Part shown: positions 37,978-47,467 of the stretch, one piece after another | How positions within the stretch are numbered: the stretch's first letter is position 1 | Layout: each line of letters begins with the position of its first letter | NCBI GenBank assembly: GCA_963735055.1 | Contig: CAVTJN010000022.1 | Span: forward strand, 27,745-91,744 | From: JBBITI01 sp963735055 | Lineage (GTDB): Bacteria > Chloroflexota > Dehalococcoidia > Dehalococcoidales > UBA2162 | Direction of reading: 5' to 3' | DNA: 64,000 nucleotides | Notes under the pieces: model-generated | Databases searched by the model: none | Seen by the model: the letters and a program-made list of their open reading frames with translations, nothing else | What the model was told of the DNA's origin: nothing | Translations under genes and position numbers: made by a program

Positions 37978-38019
37978 TATGTGCTAACCTTCCCCCTTTT
38001 GAGAAATTGAATGCACCCC

Positions 38020-38049
38020 AATATAGCATATTCGCGGTCGCCGAATCAA
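38020..38049 (-). promoter_or_regulatory. Promoter of infC
   Basis: Minus strand: -35 TTGATT (38044-38049), 18-base spacer, -10 TATATT (38020-38025). The leader would be about 35 bases, ending in GGGGGAAGG before the AUU/AUA start. Confidence 0.6.
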
Positions 38050-38129
38050 ATGGTACGCTCGTACCGCCCCCACCGGTTACCGCACGAGGACTGCGGGCGC
38101 TCCATTGCAGTATCGGCGCTCGGTTCCAC

Positions 38130-39908
38130 CTACAGTTCGATCGCTTTTCGACTGACTATCTCTTGAATCCGGCCCTTGAGTTCGGTGACGGATTGGGCAG
38201 CCAACTGTTCTCCGGTCCGAAGCCGGACCGAGACGGTCCCGGACTCCGCTTCCTTGTCGCCCACTACCAGCATGTAGGGAATCTTGTTGAGCTGTGCCTC
38301 ACGGATACGCTGGTTCATGCGCTCCGCCGAATCGTCCAGCTGCACCCGAATTCCCGCCGCTTTCAATTCGGTTTCGATCTTCCGGGCGTATTCGGCGTGG
38401 CGGTCGGAGATTGGAATAATCACCGCCTGCACCGGCGACAGCCACACCGGAAAGGCCCCAACGTAGTGTTCGATCAGGAATGCCATCGTCCGCTCGATAC
38501 ACCCGATGGACGAGCGGTGGATAACAATCGGTTCCTTTTCCTGTCCGTCACTATCCCGGTAGCGGAGGTTGAAACGCTTCGGCCCGACGAAGTCATACTG
38601 GACAGTAAAGGCGGTATCTTCCTTACCGGCGAAGTTCTTCATCTGGATGTCGATCTTCGGGCCGTAGAAGGCGGCTTCGTTGGCCCCCTCAAAGAACTCA
38701 CTCTTGCGCTGTGTCAGCACCCCACGGAGTACTCCTTCGGCGTAGTCCCAGGCGGCGTCATCCTTGTAGTACTTCTTGTCGTCCGCGCGGTCGCCCAGGG
38801 ACAGGCGGTACCGGTAATTGCTGCCGGTGTTCAGACCAAGGACGGTCGCCACGTATTCGATCAGGTCCAGCACCTGCATTATCTCGTTCGTCGCCTGTTC
38901 CGCCTGGCAGATGATGTGAGAGTCGGCGAGGCAAAAACTGCGAAGGCGGATGAGACCGGTCAGTTCGCCTGACTTCTCGTAGCGGAACTGCTTTGCCAGC
39001 TCGGCAATGCGGAACGGCAACTCCCGGTAAGAGCGTGGTCGGCTGGCATAGAGCTGGTAGTGGTGGGGGCACGTCATCGGACGCAGCATCAACTCATCAT
39101 CGTCGACCTTCATGACCGGGTACATAGTGTCTTTGTAGTACGGATAGTGACCGGAGGTCCTGTAAAGCTCAATGTTGGCCAGGTCCGGGGTGTAGACGTG
39201 CCGGTAGCCCCGTTTGATCTCCTCGTCCACCACAAATCGCTCCAGTTCGCGCCGGATGACCGAGCCTTTTTCGGTGAAAAGGGGAAGCCCCTTACCTACC
39301 AGGTCGGAGAAGACGAACAAGTCCAGGTCCCGGCCGATCTTCCGGTGGTCCCGCTTCTTGATCTCTTCTTGAAATGACAGGTAGGCCTCCAGGTCCTGCC
39401 GGGAACCGAAAGCCAATCCATAGATTCGCTGCAGCATGGGATTCTTTTCCGAGCCGCGCCAGTAGGCTCCGGCGATCTTGTCCAGTTTGAAGGCATCAGC
39501 CCGTATTTCTTTCGTGGTCGTCACATGGGGGCCGGCACACAGATCCACGAAGTCGCCGGACCGGTAGATAGTGATGTCACTGTCGGGCAGGTTGTCGATG
39601 AGCTCCAGTTTGTACGGCTGGCCCTGGAACAGCTGCCGGGCGCCCTCTTTAGAGATACTGTCCCGCTTGAAGACTAGCCCCTGTCTTACCAGCTCGCGCA
39701 TCCTATCTTCAATGGTGACCAGGTCTTCCGGAGTGAAGGGGCGTGGTGGCTCAAAGTCATAATAGAAACCATTCTCGATGGCCGGTCCGATGCCCAGCCG
39801 CGTCCCCGGAAACAAGGTCAACACGGCGCCGGCCAGCACGTGAGACGTGGAGTGGCGTATCCGCTCCAGTCTCTCTTCGGTACCGTTCTTCGTGTCTTCA
39901 ACGCTCAT
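38130..39908 (-). CDS. thrS: Threonyl-tRNA synthetase without TGS domain
   Basis: 592 residues from the Met at 39908 (GAGGG upstream; a longer in-frame extension runs through the promoter and is rejected). The product starts directly with the editing (SAD) domain: HSTSHVLAGAV and later CAGPHV, with the zinc/editing His and Cys. The class II core has motif 2 (RPMTCPHHYQLY and FRYEKSGELTGL) and motif 3 (HRSSIGCIERTMAFLIE). The anticodon domain follows. The N-terminal TGS domain (~60 residues) of most bacterial ThrRS is absent. Confidence 0.95.
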   Translation of the reverse strand: MSVEDTKNGTEERLERIRHSTSHVLAGAVLTLFPGTRLGIGPAIENGFYYDFEPPRPFTPEDLVTIEDRMRELVRQGLVFKRDSISKEGARQLFQGQPYKLELIDNLPDSDITIYRSGDFVDLCAGPHVTTTKEIRADAFKLDKIAGAYWRGSEKNPMLQRIYGLAFGSRQDLEAYLSFQEEIKKRDHRKIGRDLDLFVFSDLVGKGLPLFTEKGSVIRRELERFVVDEEIKRGYRHVYTPDLANIELYRTSGHYPYYKDTMYPVMKVDDDELMLRPMTCPHHYQLYASRPRSYRELPFRIAELAKQFRYEKSGELTGLIRLRSFCLADSHIICQAEQATNEIMQVLDLIEYVATVLGLNTGSNYRYRLSLGDRADDKKYYKDDAAWDYAEGVLRGVLTQRKSEFFEGANEAAFYGPKIDIQMKNFAGKEDTAFTVQYDFVGPKRFNLRYRDSDGQEKEPIVIHRSSIGCIERTMAFLIEHYVGAFPVWLSPVQAVIIPISDRHAEYARKIETELKAAGIRVQLDDSAERMNQRIREAQLNKIPYMLVVGDKEAESGTVSVRLRTGEQLAAQSVTELKGRIQEIVSRKAIEL

Positions 39909-40010
39909 GGACGAACCCTCAACTAACGATGAAACCTCCCCTTCCCGACCGGGCGGGACCGGGAGGCTTTGGCCGGGGCACACGATCCCCACGGTGTTTG
40001 ATTTGCGTCT

Positions 40011-40039
40011 ATTATAACAACCCGCCTCCGGGCGTGCAA
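40011..40039 (-). promoter_or_regulatory. Near-consensus promoter of thrS
   Basis: Minus strand: -35 TTGCAC (40034-40039), 17-base spacer, -10 TATAAT (40011-40016). The leader is about 95 bases and contains GC-rich inverted repeats around CCCGGTC, but no T-box sequence. Confidence 0.85.
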
Positions 40040-40057
40040 TTGGCTCACTTTCCGAAC

Positions 40058-40087
40058 TTGACGCCACGCGGAAGCTGATGCTACATT
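40058..40087 (+). promoter_or_regulatory. Promoter of etfBA
   Basis: Plus strand: -35 TTGACG (40058-40063), 18-base spacer, -10 TACATT (40082-40087), divergent from the thrS promoter. GAGGAGG at 40112-40118 serves the GTG of etfB. Confidence 0.6.
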
Positions 40088-40128
40088 AGGGTGTTTGTGT
40101 CAATCTGACTTGAGGAGGAACAGGCGCG

Positions 40129-40929
40129 GTGGACATGATAGTTTGCTGCAAGCAAGTGGTTGACCCCGAGGCACCCCCGGCTAGTTTCAAGATTGACCCG
40201 GCGAGCAACAAGGTAATACCGCCTCAGGGTGTCCCCCCCGTGATTAGCCCGTTCGATGAACAGGCGGTCGAGGCTGCCCTGAAAGTCAAGGATGCCGTGG
40301 GCGGGAAGATATCGGTCTTGAGCCTGGGGATTAACCTGGCCCGTGACGTGGTTAAGAAACCATTGTCCATGGGCGCCGATGAGCTCATTTTACTAGAGGA
40401 CCCGGCCTACGTCGATGGCGATGCCTGGTCCACGGCCTACGCCTTGGCCATGGCGATCAAGAAGATCGGGAAATTCGATATCATCTTCTGCGGCCGCCAG
40501 GCTGCCGACTGGGATTCCGGGCAGGTCGGTTCGGGTATTGCCGAGATTCTGGGACTACCCAGCGTTACCGTCGCCAAGAAGGTCGAGGTTGCCAACGGCA
40601 AGGCGCGCGTGGAACGCATCACAGCCGACGGCTACGAAGTGGTGGAGGTCTCGCTGCCGGCCGTGATTACCGTGAGCAACGAATTGGGGGCCGCCCGCTA
40701 TCCCACCATTAAGGGCATCATGGGCGCCAAGCGTAAGGAACCCATCGTTTGGAAGCCGGCCGATATCGGCGTCGACCCGGCCAAGATCGGCGCCGCGGGG
40801 CGGCGGACACGGCTGTCAAAGCTGTTCCAGCCGGTCAAGGAAACCAAGTGCGAGATCGTCGGCGGAGACACCCCCGAAGAGGCCGCCGTCAAGCTGGCCC
40901 TCATCCTCCGCGAAGCGAAGGCGTTGTGA
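40129..40929 (+). CDS. etfB: Electron transfer flavoprotein beta subunit
   Basis: 266 residues, GTG start with GAGGAGG. Begins MDMIVCCKQVVDPE; middle RQAADWDSGQVG and the ETF beta signature region around VVEVSLPAVITVSNELGAARYPTIKGIMGAKRK. With EtfA carries electrons from acyl-CoA or other flavin dehydrogenases to a quinone or ferredoxin reductase. Length and the 46-base gap to etfA are normal. Confidence 0.95.
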   Translation: MDMIVCCKQVVDPEAPPASFKIDPASNKVIPPQGVPPVISPFDEQAVEAALKVKDAVGGKISVLSLGINLARDVVKKPLSMGADELILLEDPAYVDGDAWSTAYALAMAIKKIGKFDIIFCGRQAADWDSGQVGSGIAEILGLPSVTVAKKVEVANGKARVERITADGYEVVEVSLPAVITVSNELGAARYPTIKGIMGAKRKEPIVWKPADIGVDPAKIGAAGRRTRLSKLFQPVKETKCEIVGGDTPEEAAVKLALILREAKAL

Positions 40930-40974
40930 ATATAGCTTTCGGCTGACAGCTGACAGCTCAACAGGAGTGAAAGA

Positions 40975-41967
40975 ATGTCAAGCGGAGTTATGATTTTCGG
41001 AGAAATCCTGGAAGGAAAACTGGCATCGGTTTCGGCCGAGTTGCTCGGCGCCGGCCGGAAGCTGGCGGCTGACCTCGGACAGGAGCTATCGGCCGTCCTC
41101 GCCGGATCCGGCGTTGCGGCTTTTGCCGCGCAGGCGATCGCGGCAGGGGCGGACAAGGTTTACGTCATCGATGATCCACTGCTCGCTGACTACCAAACCG
41201 AGCCCTTCGTGGCAGTCATGGAAAAGATCATCAAACAGGTAAATCCCCAGGTGGTGCTCCTCAGTCAGACATCTATCGGCCGCGATCTCGCGCCCCGGCT
41301 GGCGTTCCGTTTGGGAACAGCGGCTACCATGGACTGCGTCGCCGTCAGCATCGATCCCCAGACCAAGAGGCTGGTCCCCACCAAGCCGGTCTACGGGGGC
41401 AACGCCCGGGCCGTTTTCAGCTACGAGACCGACCCGCAAATCGCCACTGTGCGGGCGAAGGCAGTGACCGCCCTGGAACCAGACCCTGCGCGTAAAGGCG
41501 AAGTGGTCGCGGTGGCCGCCGGCCTCGATCCCGCCATAATTCGGGCGAAAGTCGTCCAAAAAGTGAAGGAAGACGTCAAGGGCGTCAAGCTCGAAGACGC
41601 CCCCACCGTGGTGAGCGGGGGGCGGGGCATCGGGGGTGTCGAAGGGTTCAAGGAACTCGAAACCCTTGCGAAATTGCTCAGGGGCGCCGTCGGCGCCAGC
41701 CGTCCGGCCTGCGACAGCGCGTGGATACCGGATTCGTCTCAGGTCGGTCTTACCGGCAAGATCGTCAGCCCCGACCTCTACATTGCGGTGGCCATATCAG
41801 GCTCCAGCCAGCACATGGCCGGATGCTCCGGGGCGAAGGTCATCGTCGCCATCAACAAAGACCCGGAGGCCAACATCTTCAAGGAAGCCCGCTATGGCGT
41901 GGTTGGTGACTGGAAGAAGGTCCTCCCGGCCTTCACTCAGAAGCTCAGAGAACTGCTGGCACAGTAG
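40975..41967 (+). CDS. etfA: Electron transfer flavoprotein alpha subunit
   Basis: 330 residues. The C-terminal FAD domain is clear: VVSGGRGIGGVEGF near 205, then VGASRPACDSAW, QVGLTGKIVSPDLYIAVAISGSSQHMAG and the AINKDPEANIF signature. Ends at a strong hairpin, so etfBA is a two-gene unit. Partner dehydrogenase not in the window. Confidence 0.96.
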   Translation: MSSGVMIFGEILEGKLASVSAELLGAGRKLAADLGQELSAVLAGSGVAAFAAQAIAAGADKVYVIDDPLLADYQTEPFVAVMEKIIKQVNPQVVLLSQTSIGRDLAPRLAFRLGTAATMDCVAVSIDPQTKRLVPTKPVYGGNARAVFSYETDPQIATVRAKAVTALEPDPARKGEVVAVAAGLDPAIIRAKVVQKVKEDVKGVKLEDAPTVVSGGRGIGGVEGFKELETLAKLLRGAVGASRPACDSAWIPDSSQVGLTGKIVSPDLYIAVAISGSSQHMAGCSGAKVIVAINKDPEANIFKEARYGVVGDWKKVLPAFTQKLRELLAQ

Positions 41968-41975
41968 TCCAATAG

Positions 41976-42000
41976 AGGGGGGCTGCAGGGCCCCCCTTTT
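41976..42000 (+). terminator. Intrinsic terminator of etfBA
   Basis: GGGGGGC, loop TGCAG, GGCCCCCC and then TTTT, immediately after the etfA stop. Confidence 0.85.
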
Positions 42001-42059
42001 CAATTCTTGGCCCCACCGACGTGCCGGTCTCAGGAAGGGATCCCGTGTGTGAACAACGC

Positions 42060-42443
42060 TCAACTCGGTGAACGCCTCCTGAGCAGCGCCGCTACCAGCA
42101 TGGCCAGCCCCACAGCAATGATCAGAAGCGGCCATAGCGCGGTCGCTCCCATGAGGAACATGATGCCCAGACCAATCAGGATGAGCCCGAAAATCAGCCG
42201 GCGGGCAGGGAAACGCGGACTCCTCCCGCCCATACGGGTGGTCGCACTGACCACCAGGGCGAGACCGGCCGCGATGAGGAAGTACTGCCACCACTGGTCC
42301 CAGCCGAGAATACCCTGGTTTGCCAGAAACAGAAACAAGCCCAGCACGATCAGAACAAGGGCGCCGGTGATTCCGAAGGATCCCCGGCGCGTACTGGGGC
42401 CGGGCCCGCCGCCCATATCATCGGTGGGATCCTGTTGTGTCAT
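42060..42443 (-). CDS. Small membrane protein with LiaF/DUF5668-type helices
   Basis: 127 residues from the Met at 42443 (MTQQDP). A polar Pro/Gly-rich N-terminus (to about 28) is followed by two pairs of helices (about 28-48, 55-70 and 85-120), with the GLFLFLANQG and WPLLIIAVGLAML pattern of LiaI/LiaF-like membrane regions. No C-terminal LiaF sensor domain, so this is the short type. Possible envelope-stress role, not demonstrated. Confidence 0.7.
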   Translation of the reverse strand: MTQQDPTDDMGGGPGPSTRRGSFGITGALVLIVLGLFLFLANQGILGWDQWWQYFLIAAGLALVVSATTRMGGRSPRFPARRLIFGLILIGLGIMFLMGATALWPLLIIAVGLAMLVAALLRRRSPS

Positions 42444-42489
42444 TGGGAGCCCCCTTTTTGACAAATAATACTCAACGGCAAAAGAGAAA

Positions 42490-42508
42490 GGGGGCCAATG
42501 ACGCCCCC
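42490..42508 (-). terminator. Terminator of the EF-G-like gene
   Basis: Minus strand: GGGGGC, 7-base loop, GCCCCC, followed by TTTCTCTTTT; 22 bases after the stop. Confidence 0.75.
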
Positions 42509-42530
42509 TTCCGTTGCCACCTGATCCGGA

Positions 42531-44596
42531 CTAAACCGGCACTTTTTCCTGCTGCCGCTCGGCCACGATCTTCTGGACGACCAGGGGCGGGGTTTCCTGG
42601 TAGTGACTGAACTCCATGGTGAAGGTGCCCCGGCCCTGGGTGATCGATTTGAGGTCGATTGCATACCGTTGGACCTCAGCCAGGGGCGCTTGGGCCTGGA
42701 TGACCTGGATCCCATCCTCGGGCATCATCCCTTGCATCTGGCCGCGCTTGGTGTTGAGATCACTGATGATATCGCCGGTGAATTCTTCGGGGACCGTGAT
42801 CGTCAGGTTCACGATCGGTTCCAGAATCACCGGCTTCCCATCAGTCATGCCCTTCTTCAATGCGCCGGCCCCGGCGATCTTAAAGCAGATTTCGGATGAG
42901 TCGACGGGATGGAAGCTACCGTCAACCAGTGTCACCCGGACATCCGCGATCGGATATCGGGCCAGCACGCCTTCGGCTGACGCCTCATGGACGCCTTTTT
43001 CCACGGCCGGAATATAGTTCTTGGGCACGGAGCCACCGACTACGTGATCGACAAACTCGACCCCGCTGCCGCGCGGAAGAGGTTCCACTTCGATGACAAC
43101 ATGTCCGTACTGGCCGTGTCCGCCGGTCTGTTTCTTGTGCTTGTATTCGGCCTTGGCAGGCGTCGTGATCGTCTCCTTGTAGGGGACACGGGGGGTCTCC
43201 AGGTTGACGCCGACGCCGAACTTGCGCTGCATCTTCTCCGCGGCAACGTCCAGTTGCGTCTCACCCATCCCGGAGATCACCGTCTCGACCGTATCAGGGT
43301 CGCGATGCACTTTGAGGGTCGAGTCTTCTTCCACCAGGCGGGACAGGGCGTTTCCAAGCTTGTCGAGGTCAAGCTTGGTCTTGGGGTAGACGGCTTTGCT
43401 GAGGATGGGGGCGGGAGAGGAAACCGGGACGATCTTGACCGGCTTCTCCCGGCTGCCTAAGGTATCCCCGGTGGCGGCCAAACCCAGCTTGGCCACCGCG
43501 CCAATGTCGCCGGCCCGGATCTCGGTCACCGCTTCCTGATTCTTGCCGCGTCAGAAAATAGAGCTGGCCGATACGCTCGATCTCGTTCCGGTTAAGGTTC
43601 CAGACCTGGGAGTTGCTGCTCAGCACGCCGCTGTAGACGCGGAGGTAGGTAAGCTTGCCCACATAAGGGTCGGCGCTGGTCTTGAAGACGAGAGCGGATA
43701 GCGGTCCTTCCTCGGTCGGAGCAATTTCCTGGTTGCCGCCGTCAGCGACCGCGACGATCGGCCGGTCCGCCGGGAGTTGGCAGATAGTTGACGATGGTAT
43801 CCAACAGCAGGCTCGTGCCCGCATTGAGCAGCGCCGACATGGCCATCACCGGCACGATCTTGCCGGAAACGATAGCCTTCTTCAACCCGACGTTCAGTTC
43901 TTCGGGCGTGACCGGCTCGCCTCCCAGATACTTCTCGAGCAATCTATCGTCCAGCTCGGCCACCGCTTCCACCAACTTCTCCCGGTAGCCATCGACCTGG
44001 GCTCTGACTGCTTCCGGTATCGGTCCTTCTTTCGCCGGAGATCCAACGTAGCCTTTCATCGTCAGCACATCAGCAATACCCTGAAAAGACGTGTGGGCGC
44101 CGATCGGAACGTGAATCGGAATGACTCTGGATCCGAACTTGGCCTGCAGCTGGTTCACGGTCTTGGTGAAGTCGGCGTTTTCGCGGTCCATTTTGTTCAC
44201 CATGAAGGCCCGCGATAGACCTTCTTTCGCCGAATAGTCCCACGCCTGTTCGGTGCCCACCTCAACCCCGGAGTTGGCGCTGACTACGATCAGGGCGCTC
44301 TCGGCCACCCTTATCCCGGCTTTGACCTCGGCAATGAAATCAGTGTAGCCGGGGGCGTCGAGGATGTTAATCTTGGTTGATTTCCATTTGCATGGTAGGA
44401 CCGAAAGGCTGATACTGATCCTGCGCCGGGCCTCGGAAGGGTCAAAGTCCGATGCCGTGGTCCCCTCGTCGACTTTCCCAAAGCGGCTGACCGCCCCGGT
44501 TGAGAAAAGTACCGCCTCGGATAACGTGGTCTTGCCGGAACCGCTATGGCCGAGCAACACCAGGTTACGGATATTGGTTAGACCATACTTGTCCAT
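42531..44596 (-). CDS. EF-G-like translational GTPase (second fusA type), two frameshifts
   Basis: Three frames join to one protein of about 690 residues. N-terminal G domain (to about 43780): P-loop GHSGSGKTT, G3 DAPGYTDF, G4 NKMDR. The middle frame covers domain II (ADPYVGKLTYLRVYSG). The last frame from about 43550 covers domains III-V (ISGMGETQLDVAAEKM, HGQYGHVVIEVEPL, DGKPVILEPI). The indels are near 43780 and 43550. G3 reads DAPGY, not DTPGH, so this belongs to the EF-G-like FusA2 group rather than the canonical factor. Function of that group is not settled. The frameshifts look like assembly errors since all domains are conserved. Confidence 0.85.
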
Positions 44597-44724
44597 CTAC
44601 TCACCCACATTCCTTCTTAGTCTGCCGTTGTGTCCACCCCACCGTTCGAAGCTGCTTTCCGCGCCCATTATACATGAAGAGGACGCATCGCGAAAGTGAA
44701 TGAAGGCGGAACGGGCGTCCGGCG

Positions 44725-46228
44725 CTATTTCGGGCCCGGTCCGTCCTGGGCGCCACGCATGGCCGAACGCAGGTTGAGCCAGAGGCGGACGAGCGCCATG
44801 CCTTCTTCGCCGGTGGCCTCCAGGTGCCCGTACCGGTCCCGAACGTAGGCGTCGGTGATCGCTTCAAGCGATGCCCCTTGTTCCCGCACCGTCCCCCGCA
44901 GGTCCGACGCGTACTCGAAAGGGGTATGCGAATACGGTTTAGGATGTCCCGCCCGGTTACCTTCCCAGAGAAGCCCGCGGTATAGCTCGCGCGACATCGA
45001 GGAATTGAGCTTCTGTAATGGTCGATGCCAGCGGCGGCGGGGCGTGTCCTCCGGCCCGGCGGAAGCGGTCTCCGAAACTCCTAAGAAAGGCCTTCAGGTC
45101 GCCACTGAAGGCCGCCCAGCTCCAAAGCGATTCATTGATCTCCTCATAGCCTTTGTCCTCATTCGCTCGCCAGTAGCGGTAGATGGCGCGGGACAGGAAA
45201 TACACGACGGTGGCCAGAACGGCCAGCAATACGGCCCACTTGATGATGGTGAAAAGACCGTCGGGAATCTGTCCAGACTGCAGCTTGTTGGCATTGTCAG
45301 CGAATTCGCCGAACTCCGGGGCTTCAAACGGTTTCGCGTTAATCAGGCTTGTCAGCCAGTTGACGATCAGCTGGACGATCCAGCTCAGGCCTTCCACCAG
45401 ATACCCCAGGGGATAGCCCACGACATACAAGAAAGCGATGCCCAGCCAGCCGGCGAGGGTGTTCAAGGGCTCGAGTATCACCGTCACCAGGTTCAGCGAA
45501 AGGCCGCTTGCGATTATCCCGCCGACGACAACGATGCCCAGGACAATGCCGAGGAGGAGCAGCAGCCAGCGCCGGGCGAAGAGGTCGGTGGCCTTGGGCT
45601 TGCCCGCCAGCCCTTTGCGCAGGCTGAGGAAGTTGCTAATCCCGATGCCCATGAGGGCAACAAAGAAATACCCAAGGATATAGGGAACGAGGGCTCCGAA
45701 CATGCGCCGGCCGGCATCCAGACCGAGGGCCGTCACCCAGACCACCATGAGCACCACGAAGCTCGCGACCCCGATGGCAAAGCTCCGGTACAGATTGTCC
45801 GTTCGCAGTTCCTCCCGGCTGATGGCGATGCCGCGCCAGACGAGGAACACGCCGAAGCCGAAGGACGCCACCAGTTGCACCATCTTCCCCGAAGCGTAGT
45901 CGAACCAGGCGAGGTCCCAGAGGGCGACGCCGCCACTATTCTCAAGCCGGGTCAGCAGCAGGATGGCAAGGACACCCAGCGATAGGGTGGCGATACGGAC
46001 TTCAGCCAGGTGCAGGCCCCGATCCAGAGACACACTGAGAACAATCGTGACTACGGCAATAATGATCAGAGCCGACAGGAAGCTCAGCGGTATCCCGGTC
46101 CAGCCGCTTATGGAGAGGCCGCTCAGTAGGATGAGCCAGGGATACGACCGCAAGACCTCGGCGAGTATCGCCGTCGCGGTAAGCAGTCTCTCAACGCTGG
46201 CCGCTTTTCTGATAGGCTCGAATTTCAA
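44725..46228 (-). CDS. DUF4129-type membrane protein, one frameshift
   Basis: Ten to twelve helices in the first 330 residues, a last helix near 345-365, and then a cytoplasmic C-terminal DUF4129 domain. The domain is split: FLDVARAI is in one frame and YRGLLWEGNRAGHP, SHTPFEYASDLR and LEAITDAYVRDRYG in another, with the change near 44985. Third gene after MoxR and DUF58 (9-base gap to DUF58). In complete systems this protein often carries a transglutaminase domain, which is absent here. Confidence 0.8.
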
Positions 46229-46237
46229 GGTGGACTC

Positions 46238-47467
46238 CTATGCCGCAGGACTTATGTCAACGGTGTCGACCTTGTCCCAGGGTATCTCTGCCGGGACGTA
46301 ATAGATGGTGAGTCCGTCCAGGCTGAACTCCGGTCGCTCTCCGCCGACAATGACCATGGCGACCGGTCTCCCCGCCCGCTGCAACGTTCCGAGAGCGGCC
46401 ACCAGGTCCGGGGTGGGGACAGCGGTGACCGCCACCAGGGTGCTGACAAATGGCAGGTTCCCTCCTTCCTGACGGACCAGCCGATCGATCGCCATCGACT
46501 CCGTGGGGGCAACCATGGCCAGGCCTTCCAGGACGTGCTGCAATTGGTCAGGATGACTCGACGGTTTGATCCTGATGAGACTGGCGCTGTCGGGATACGG
46601 ATGGTTGACGTAAAGGCCGACGCGGTAGCCCTTGTCGATGGCGTGGTTGGCGATGGAAGCCGCAGCGATGGTGCCCGTCTCCAGCAACTGGGCGACCTCG
46701 CCCCAGAAAGGATGTTTCACCGTCCGGACGTCGTAGAAGATGGCGAGGTCGGTGGAAGTGGTGTGCTCGAAGATCTTGGTCTGAAGGCGGCCCACGCGGG
46801 CCGTCGCTTTCCAGTGAATACGTTTCAGGGGGTCGCCGGGGGCGTATTCCCGGATACTGGCGACGCGTACCGGGTCCTGAAAGAGGTGACGGCGCAGGCG
46901 CAGGTCGCCGAAGGGGTCACGCGACGGGATGCCGAGTTGACTCAGCGGTACTATCCGTGGGTAGACGATCAGACTGACCGTACTATTGACGTCCATCTCC
47001 CGCACCCGGAAACGAAAGTAGTCACCAGACTGCACCCGGGTGGGGCCGAAGGAAAAGTAACCTCGCTTCATGCAACGGATGGAATAGACGCGCTTTACCC
47101 GGTGGTACCAACCCAAGGGCATGATGTTGCGCAGCACAACCCGTCCCGGCCGGTGAGAAGGGGCGGTGGGGACGGAGGCGGATAAGACCAGTTGTTCATC
47201 GAGTTCTTCGTCAATTTGCACCCATGGCAGCGGCAGTACTTTCCGATTGGCCAGGCTAATCTCGAAAGTGACCTCGTCGCCGCAGAAAGCATGAGTGGCG
47301 CTCAGGTGCCGGGCATACTCGACGCGCCGGAGGGCGTACTTGGCCCAGATCTGCGAAACACCGTACAGCATGAGCAGGAGAACGGCCACCAGCAGCAGAC
47401 CGCCGTGGCGGAGGAGGACTGCCAGGACGAAAGTGGCCGCTCCAAGTAACAGCCAACCCTGACCCAC
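46238..47467 (-). CDS. DUF58 domain-containing protein
   Basis: 409 residues. Two N-terminal helices (about 5-40) and then a soluble part. The DUF58 signature REYAPGDPLKRIHWKATAR lies near 220 and is followed by a vWA-like fold (DLAIFYDVRT). The GTG start touches the MoxR stop with no gap. Together with MoxR it forms a chaperone-like pair seen in many bacteria. Confidence 0.92.
   Translation of the reverse strand: MGQGWLLLGAATFVLAVLLRHGGLLLVAVLLLMLYGVSQIWAKYALRRVEYARHLSATHAFCGDEVTFEISLANRKVLPLPWVQIDEELDEQLVLSASVPTAPSHRPGRVVLRNIMPLGWYHRVKRVYSIRCMKRGYFSFGPTRVQSGDYFRFRVREMDVNSTVSLIVYPRIVPLSQLGIPSRDPFGDLRLRRHLFQDPVRVASIREYAPGDPLKRIHWKATARVGRLQTKIFEHTTSTDLAIFYDVRTVKHPFWGEVAQLLETGTIAAASIANHAIDKGYRVGLYVNHPYPDSASLIRIKPSSHPDQLQHVLEGLAMVAPTESMAIDRLVRQEGGNLPFVSTLVAVTAVPTPDLVAALGTLQRAGRPVAMVIVGGERPEFSLDGLTIYYVPAEIPWDKVDTVDISPAA

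Noticed and set aside
39909..40120. T-box leader for thrS or pheS
   Set aside because: No T-box consensus (the GGGUGGnACCGCG-type element) on the minus strand before either gene.
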